From Oscillospiraceae bacterium (GTDB lineage: Bacteria > Bacillota > Clostridia > Oscillospirales > Oscillospiraceae), in NCBI GenBank assembly GCA_020025545.1, contig JAHHRX010000006.1:1-64000 (forward strand): a DNA stretch of 64,000 nt, given 5' to 3'. The translations under genes and the position numbers were made by a program. Position 1 is the stretch's first letter. Each line of letters opens with the position of its first letter. Positions 60,067-64,000 of the stretch are shown here, one piece after another. A model generated the notes under the pieces. That model had not been told where the DNA came from and made no database searches. It was given only the letters and a program-made list of their open reading frames with translations.

Positions 60067-60954
60067 TTATTCTCTGTAACCAAAGTTACGGACAAGGAAG
60101 TCGCTGTCACGCCAGTTTTCCTTGACCTTGACCCAAGTGGTCAAAAACACCTTGGTTCCCATAAAGCGCTCGCAATCCTGCCGGGCCATAGAGGAAATCT
60201 TCTTCAGCATAGCGCCCTGCTTGCCGATGATGATGCCCTTGTGGCTGGCCTTTTCGCAGTAGATCGTGGCGTCGATGTCAATGATGCCGCTGTCCCGCTC
60301 GGAAAAACGGGTGATCTCCACTGCGGTGCCGTGAGGAATTTCACGATCCAGGCACCAAAGCAGTTTTTCACGAATAATTTCTGCCATGACCTGCCGCTCC
60401 GGCTGGTCGGTGGTTGCATCCTCCGGAAACAGGAAGGGACTTTCAATGGCATATTTCTTGCACTCCGCCAGCAAATCCTCCACGCCGTCGCCGGTCTTGG
60501 CGGAAATGGGGATGATTGCAGCAAAGGGAAAAGCGGCACTGTAAACAGCGATCACTTCCAAAAGCTTATCTTTTTCCACGGTGTCGATTTTATTGATTGC
60601 CAGCACCACGGGGCTCTTTTTGCCCTTGAGCTGCTCCAAAAGCATTTCTTCCTGCTTGCCGAGAGAGGCAATGGGTTCCACCACCAGCACGGTCAGGTCA
60701 ACATCCGCAATGGATTCTCTCGTCACTTCCACCATGTAGTCGCCCAGTTTGGTTCTGGGCTTATGGAAGCCGGGGGTATCCACGAAAACAAACTGATAAT
60801 CCTCCTGTGTGAGGATGCCGCAGATTCGATTCCGGGTGGTTTGGGGCTTGTTGGAAACAATGGCGATCTTCTCCCCTACCAGATAGTTGGTGAGGGTGGA
60901 TTTTCCCACATTGGGGCGACCGGCGATGGTAATCATAGCGGTTTTTGTATTCAT
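60067..60954 (-). CDS. era: GTPase Era
   Basis: An essential GTPase that binds the 3' end of 16S rRNA and assists 30S assembly. The 295-aa protein has G1 GRPNVGKST, switch region KPQTTRNRI, G3 DTPGFHKP, G4 NKID and G5 SAKTG, then a C-terminal KH domain with HKGIIIGKQGAMLKKI. It follows ybeY with a 15-base gap in the conserved phoH-ybeY-era order. Confidence 0.97.
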   Translation of the reverse strand: MNTKTAMITIAGRPNVGKSTLTNYLVGEKIAIVSNKPQTTRNRICGILTQEDYQFVFVDTPGFHKPRTKLGDYMVEVTRESIADVDLTVLVVEPIASLGKQEEMLLEQLKGKKSPVVLAINKIDTVEKDKLLEVIAVYSAAFPFAAIIPISAKTGDGVEDLLAECKKYAIESPFLFPEDATTDQPERQVMAEIIREKLLWCLDREIPHGTAVEITRFSERDSGIIDIDATIYCEKASHKGIIIGKQGAMLKKISSMARQDCERFMGTKVFLTTWVKVKENWRDSDFLVRNFGYRE

Positions 60955-60969
60955 TGCAATTCTCCTTCG

Positions 60970-61470
60970 TTAACCCTTTCTGCTCATTCCCGGAATTCCG
61001 GCGGCAATTACTTCCTCCCGGGAGCGCATCTGTGCTTTCTGTGCGCCCTCGTCCATATGGTCATAGCCCAGCAGATGAAGCATGGAGTGGATGGTGAGGT
61101 ACCCTACCTCCCGCTTGACGCTGTGACCGAATTCTTTTGCCTGTGCTGTGGCCCGCTCCAGACTGATGCACATATCCCCAAGGGGACAGAGTCCTGTTTC
61201 GGGGTCAAGGTATTCTGCCCAATCCTCCGGGGGATTGCCTGCTGTCAGCTGGAACATAGGAAAGCTCAATACATCCGTAGGGCGGTCGATATTCCGGCTG
61301 GCCTGATTGATGGCATGGATGCCCTTGTCATTGGTCACCAGAATATTGATCTCGCACTCCGCCGTGATGCCCTCTGCAAACAGAGTAGATTCGACGCACT
61401 TTTTAATCACAGAGTCGATAAAGGGTCGTTTAATTGTAAAGATATCATAGGTAATATTAAGCTTGTTCAT
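60970..61470 (-). CDS. ybeY: Endoribonuclease YbeY
   Basis: A zinc endoribonuclease for 16S rRNA maturation and ribosome quality control. The 166-aa protein has NRNIDRPTDVLSFP-like residues (SRNIDRPTDVLSFPM), GDMCISLE and the zinc motif HSMLHLLGYDH. The ATG at 61470 follows AAAGGAAG; a longer frame reaches into phoH and is unlikely. It follows phoH by one base. Confidence 0.95.
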   Translation of the reverse strand: MNKLNITYDIFTIKRPFIDSVIKKCVESTLFAEGITAECEINILVTNDKGIHAINQASRNIDRPTDVLSFPMFQLTAGNPPEDWAEYLDPETGLCPLGDMCISLERATAQAKEFGHSVKREVGYLTIHSMLHLLGYDHMDEGAQKAQMRSREEVIAAGIPGMSRKG

Positions 61471-61471
61471 T

Positions 61472-62500
61472 TCATTTCTTCCTTTGGCTGCTGCCTTTAT
61501 ATTCGCTGTTAAAGCTGGGCTTTTTATCGTTTTCCCGCTTTTTCTGCTCTGCCTTTTCATAGGCATTTATGATCTGCTGGACCAGTGCATGGCGCACAAC
61601 ATCCGCAGAAGTCAGACGGCAAATAGCGATGTCCTTCACATTTTGAAGCACACGAACCGCATCATTAAGTCCCGAAACCTTGTCTTCCGGCAAGTCGATC
61701 TGGGTCACATCGCCGGTAATTACGATTTTGGAGCCGAAGCCAAGACGGGTCAAAAACATTTTCATCTGCTCCCGGGTAGTGTTCTGCGCCTCGTCCAGAA
61801 TAATGAAGCTGTCGTCAAGCGTTCTGCCACGCATATAAGCAAGGGGCGCAACCTCAATGGAGCCGCGTTCCTGATATTTCTGGAAGGTTTCTGCTCCCAG
61901 CATATCGTAAAGAGCATCATAAAGCGGACGCAGATAGGGGTCTACCTTGTTTTGCAGATCACCGGGCAAAAATCCCAGCCGCTCCCCTGCTTCCACCGCA
62001 GGGCGGGTCAGGATAATTCGGTTCACGGTCCGCTCCCGGAAAGCCGCAACTGCAGCGGCCACCGCAAGATAGGTCTTGCCGGTGCCGGCAGGCCCCACGC
62101 CGATGGTAATGGTGTTATTCTGAATGGCTTTCATGTAATCCTGCTGTCCCACGGTTTTTGCCTTAATGGGCTTTCCCTTGGCAGTAATGCAGACAACGTC
62201 CTTTGCCATCTTAGTCACCAGCTGATCATTGCCCTCCTGCACCAGAGTAATGAGATAACGGACACGCTGCTCGTCAATAGTCTCCCCCTTGGCTGCAAGA
62301 GACAGCAGACCGCTCAGAGTGCGGACAGCCTTATCTACAGCTTCTGCATCGCCGCTTACCCGCAGCTCCTCACCCCGGTTCACGATGGTTACGCCCAGCG
62401 CTTCCTCGATCCGCTTGATATTTTCATCGAAGGAGCCAAAAACTGCGATCAAGTCTTCGACCCGCTCTACACTTACAATTTGTTCCATCATGTTACTCAT
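61472..62500 (-). CDS. phoH: PhoH family P-loop ATPase
   Basis: A cytoplasmic ATPase related to the helicase core, implicated in RNA metabolism with YbeY. The 342-aa protein has a small N-terminal KH-like part, Walker A GVGPAGTGKTYLAV, ILTRPAVEAGERLGFLPGDL, and Walker B FIILDEAQN. Start ATGs at 62500 or 62491 are both possible; neither is ideally spaced from GAGGAG. The upstream one overlaps yqfD by 8 bases. Confidence 0.93.
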   Translation of the reverse strand: MSNMMEQIVSVERVEDLIAVFGSFDENIKRIEEALGVTIVNRGEELRVSGDAEAVDKAVRTLSGLLSLAAKGETIDEQRVRYLITLVQEGNDQLVTKMAKDVVCITAKGKPIKAKTVGQQDYMKAIQNNTITIGVGPAGTGKTYLAVAAAVAAFRERTVNRIILTRPAVEAGERLGFLPGDLQNKVDPYLRPLYDALYDMLGAETFQKYQERGSIEVAPLAYMRGRTLDDSFIILDEAQNTTREQMKMFLTRLGFGSKIVITGDVTQIDLPEDKVSGLNDAVRVLQNVKDIAICRLTSADVVRHALVQQIINAYEKAEQKKRENDKKPSFNSEYKGSSQRKK

Positions 62501-63680
62501 CTGGTTTGATAATCTCCTCGCTTCGTTCTGCTCCGATCATTTCTGTGCAGGCATAATCCGTGGAAAGCAGGAAATACCCTTCCTCCGGATGCAGCACCTC
62601 TTGCTGGCTGAGGATCTCCCCTGCAATCATGTGGTCCAGCAGGTACCGTTTGGAAAACTCCGAAAGAATCCGGTTTGCTTCCTCCGGAGTCAGAAGCCCC
62701 GGCTCACTTTCATAGAATGTCCAAGTTTCGGTGACCAGCATAACAGGGAGGGCAAAGCCTCCCGGCAGGGTCAGCACATATTCATCATACATTTTATCAC
62801 AACTCGTATCTAAATTTCCACTGTCTTTATAGAAATTTATGCGCTTTTTCCCGATTATGAGGCTATATTTTTTTCGTGTCTTAGTTTTCGTCCCTCTTTT
62901 TTTATATTCTTTCGGTGTTTCAGCAGAAATATGCTGCTTAGTGAGTGCGTAAACCTCTCCCTCTGCCCGGGTGGCGGTAATGGAGGTGCCGCAATCCGTA
63001 AAGCCCGATATCAGCACATCGCCTTTGGAAACCGCCTGTCCCACACGGCAGACGGCGCTGCCTTTGGTGACCGTGCATTCCCGGATTACGCCGTCGCGCA
63101 AAGCCACAATGCTGCTGACGCTCCCTTCCGGCGGAACCTTTTCGGGGACCGGATGCTCCCGCACGGAAATCACGGCAGTGCAGCCATTGGTGTTGATTCC
63201 CGCCCATTGTAGCTGGGGGATTTTTTCCAGCAGGGCATTTTTCATCCGTTCACTCCGCAGCGCCCGCCGCTCTGCGCCAAATCGGATGCCGCAGGCGGAG
63301 GCTTCCTCCAAGATGAGGCGAGTGGGTATATAAGTGTTTCCCTCCACCCGAACGAAAAAGATACGGGTGGGAAGATAGCACCCCAGGATCAGCAGAATTG
63401 CCATTCCTGCCAGCAGCACCGGACGATGCAAAAGGGCTTTCCATCCCCAGAAGATTCCTCTTCGCCCGGTGATTATTACCGTATCTCCCCGGCGATCTGC
63501 TAACGCCAAAAGAAATTTTTCGTGGCGGCGCAGAATTTCAAAGGCAACGGTAAGTTCATCCAGCATTGCCACATTGCGCAGTATGATCCCGGCGCTGCCC
63601 ATAGCCTCCAGGGCTGCGGCAGTATCAGCACTGGTCAATTTTACAGAAATCGTCCCTTGGAGAGAATCCCACAAATTCAT
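62493..63680 (-). CDS. yqfD: Sporulation protein YqfD
   Basis: A mother-cell membrane protein of sporulation. The 395-aa protein has an N-terminal cytoplasmic part, one transmembrane helix (about 85-105, LLAGMAILLILGCYLP), a FtsQ/POTRA-like outer region (FFVRVEGNTYIPTRLILEEA) and a YqfD-specific C-terminus with a Lys/Arg-rich insert (EYKKRGTKTKTRKKYS). It lies between yqfC and phoH as in Bacillus and other Clostridia. Confidence 0.9.
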   Translation of the reverse strand: MNLWDSLQGTISVKLTSADTAAALEAMGSAGIILRNVAMLDELTVAFEILRRHEKFLLALADRRGDTVIITGRRGIFWGWKALLHRPVLLAGMAILLILGCYLPTRIFFVRVEGNTYIPTRLILEEASACGIRFGAERRALRSERMKNALLEKIPQLQWAGINTNGCTAVISVREHPVPEKVPPEGSVSSIVALRDGVIRECTVTKGSAVCRVGQAVSKGDVLISGFTDCGTSITATRAEGEVYALTKQHISAETPKEYKKRGTKTKTRKKYSLIIGKKRINFYKDSGNLDTSCDKMYDEYVLTLPGGFALPVMLVTETWTFYESEPGLLTPEEANRILSEFSKRYLLDHMIAGEILSQQEVLHPEEGYFLLSTDYACTEMIGAERSEEIIKPDE

Positions 63681-63684
63681 CCGG

Positions 63685-63963
63685 TCACCTCCTTACAAGA
63701 CGGACGCAGTCAATGCAGCCGCAGATAATTAGCTGCTGTTTGGTCATGCGCAGAAATTTCAGATTGCTCCCGAGAACGCAGACCGTCCCGAATTTTACCT
63801 TAACGCTGATTGCAGTATCCGCATATTCAATGACACCGCTGTGATTTTCAATAAGTACCCGTCGGTAGCTGCCGATTTCCACCAGCGGCTGGCCGGGAAT
63901 CGGTTCATCCTGCATCCCCGCCATTTCCGACAGACGGTCCAGAAATCCATTTTGCCGAGCCAT
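63685..63963 (-). CDS. yqfC: Sporulation protein YqfC (YabP/YqfC family)
   Basis: A 92-aa sporulation protein. The family pattern is visible in PLVEIGSYRRVLIENHSGVIEY and FGTVCVLGSNLKFLRMTKQQLIICG. The ATG at 63963 follows AAAGGGGG. It starts the yqfC-yqfD-phoH-ybeY-era-yqzL-recO-mutS2 run. A possible SigE -10 lies just upstream. Confidence 0.88.
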   Translation of the reverse strand: MARQNGFLDRLSEMAGMQDEPIPGQPLVEIGSYRRVLIENHSGVIEYADTAISVKVKFGTVCVLGSNLKFLRMTKQQLIICGCIDCVRLVRR

Positions 63964-63984
63964 AACCTATCCCCCTTTGGGGAA

Positions 63985-63992
63985 AGTATATG
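63985..63992 (-). promoter_or_regulatory. Possible SigE -10 element before yqfC
   Basis: Minus strand CATATACT resembles the mother-cell SigE -10 (CATACAnT). The -35 would lie outside the window. Confidence 0.35.
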
Positions 63993-64000
63993 AGGCTTCA

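Noticed and set aside
1..64000. CRISPR arrays, tRNA or rRNA genes, intact insertion sequences, prophage
   Set aside because: No regularly spaced direct repeats, cloverleaf-like CCA-terminated sequences, transposases or phage structural genes were seen on either strand.

Overview
The window looks like a chromosomal segment of a spore-forming Clostridia (Firmicutes), most likely of the Oscillospiraceae/Ruminococcaceae kind. The reasons are a moderate GC content (roughly one half by eye), the Firmicutes ribosomal and housekeeping gene order, an L10 leader, ECF-module genes next to truA, whiA, and sporulation or germination genes (yqfC/yqfD, a cotJ cluster, a cwlD-like amidase). Promoters are near-consensus SigA type, with 17-bp spacers or extended TGN -10 boxes. 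Species assignment is inference only. I saw no tRNA, rRNA, CRISPR array or intact insertion sequence.

Layout. 1-2926 (minus): rpmG-secE-nusG-rplK-rplA, then separately promoted rplJ behind an attenuating L10 leader. 3020-6923: ruvX (+), a split TSUP transporter, a PpiC foldase, a structured RNA that may be 6S RNA, DUF1292 and a BofC-like small protein (minus). 7009-14041 (+): bifunctional PBP, a methyltransferase, ecfA1-ecfA2-ecfT, truA. 14132-18513: a ClpE-type unfoldase, a catalytically dead OMP-decarboxylase-like protein, a lipoprotein and a four-motif ferredoxin. 18596-32960 (+): murB-whiA-dnaE, then lipoprotein, response regulator, histidine kinase, DUF1385, prmC-recA-recX-rimO-pgsA. 33029-36370: DUF4317, a membrane protein, a cytidylate-kinase-like protein and a flavin reductase. 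36559-42712 (+): a probable six-gene operon of UlaA-type PTS IIC, PTS IIB, SorC-type regulator, aryl-sulfate sulfotransferase (ASST), thioredoxin-reductase-like flavoprotein and thioredoxin. 42893-51115: cotJC with a cotJA-cotJB fusion, cwlD-like amidase, radA, two tyrosine recombinases around pfkA, and membrane proteins. 51164-63992 (minus): pgm; uvrC-rsmD-coaD-coiled coil; an HPr-like protein; and yqfC-yqfD-phoH-ybeY-era-yqzL-recO-mutS2.

The most unusual piece is the PTS-regulator-ASST-thioredoxin operon. The sulfotransferase keeps its active-site pattern but has no signal peptide, so it should be cytoplasmic. It sits with a redox pair as enterobacterial assT sits with dsbL/dsbI, but here alongside sugar-PTS subunits that lack a IIA. 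The reductase-like protein also lacks the usual NADPH-binding HRR motif. Other points worth a look are the OMP decarboxylase pseudoenzyme, the cysteine-rich insert in the PBP, a 34-bp perfect palindrome over the promoter of a Xer-type recombinase, the CotJA-CotJB fusion and the HPr with an altered active-site loop.
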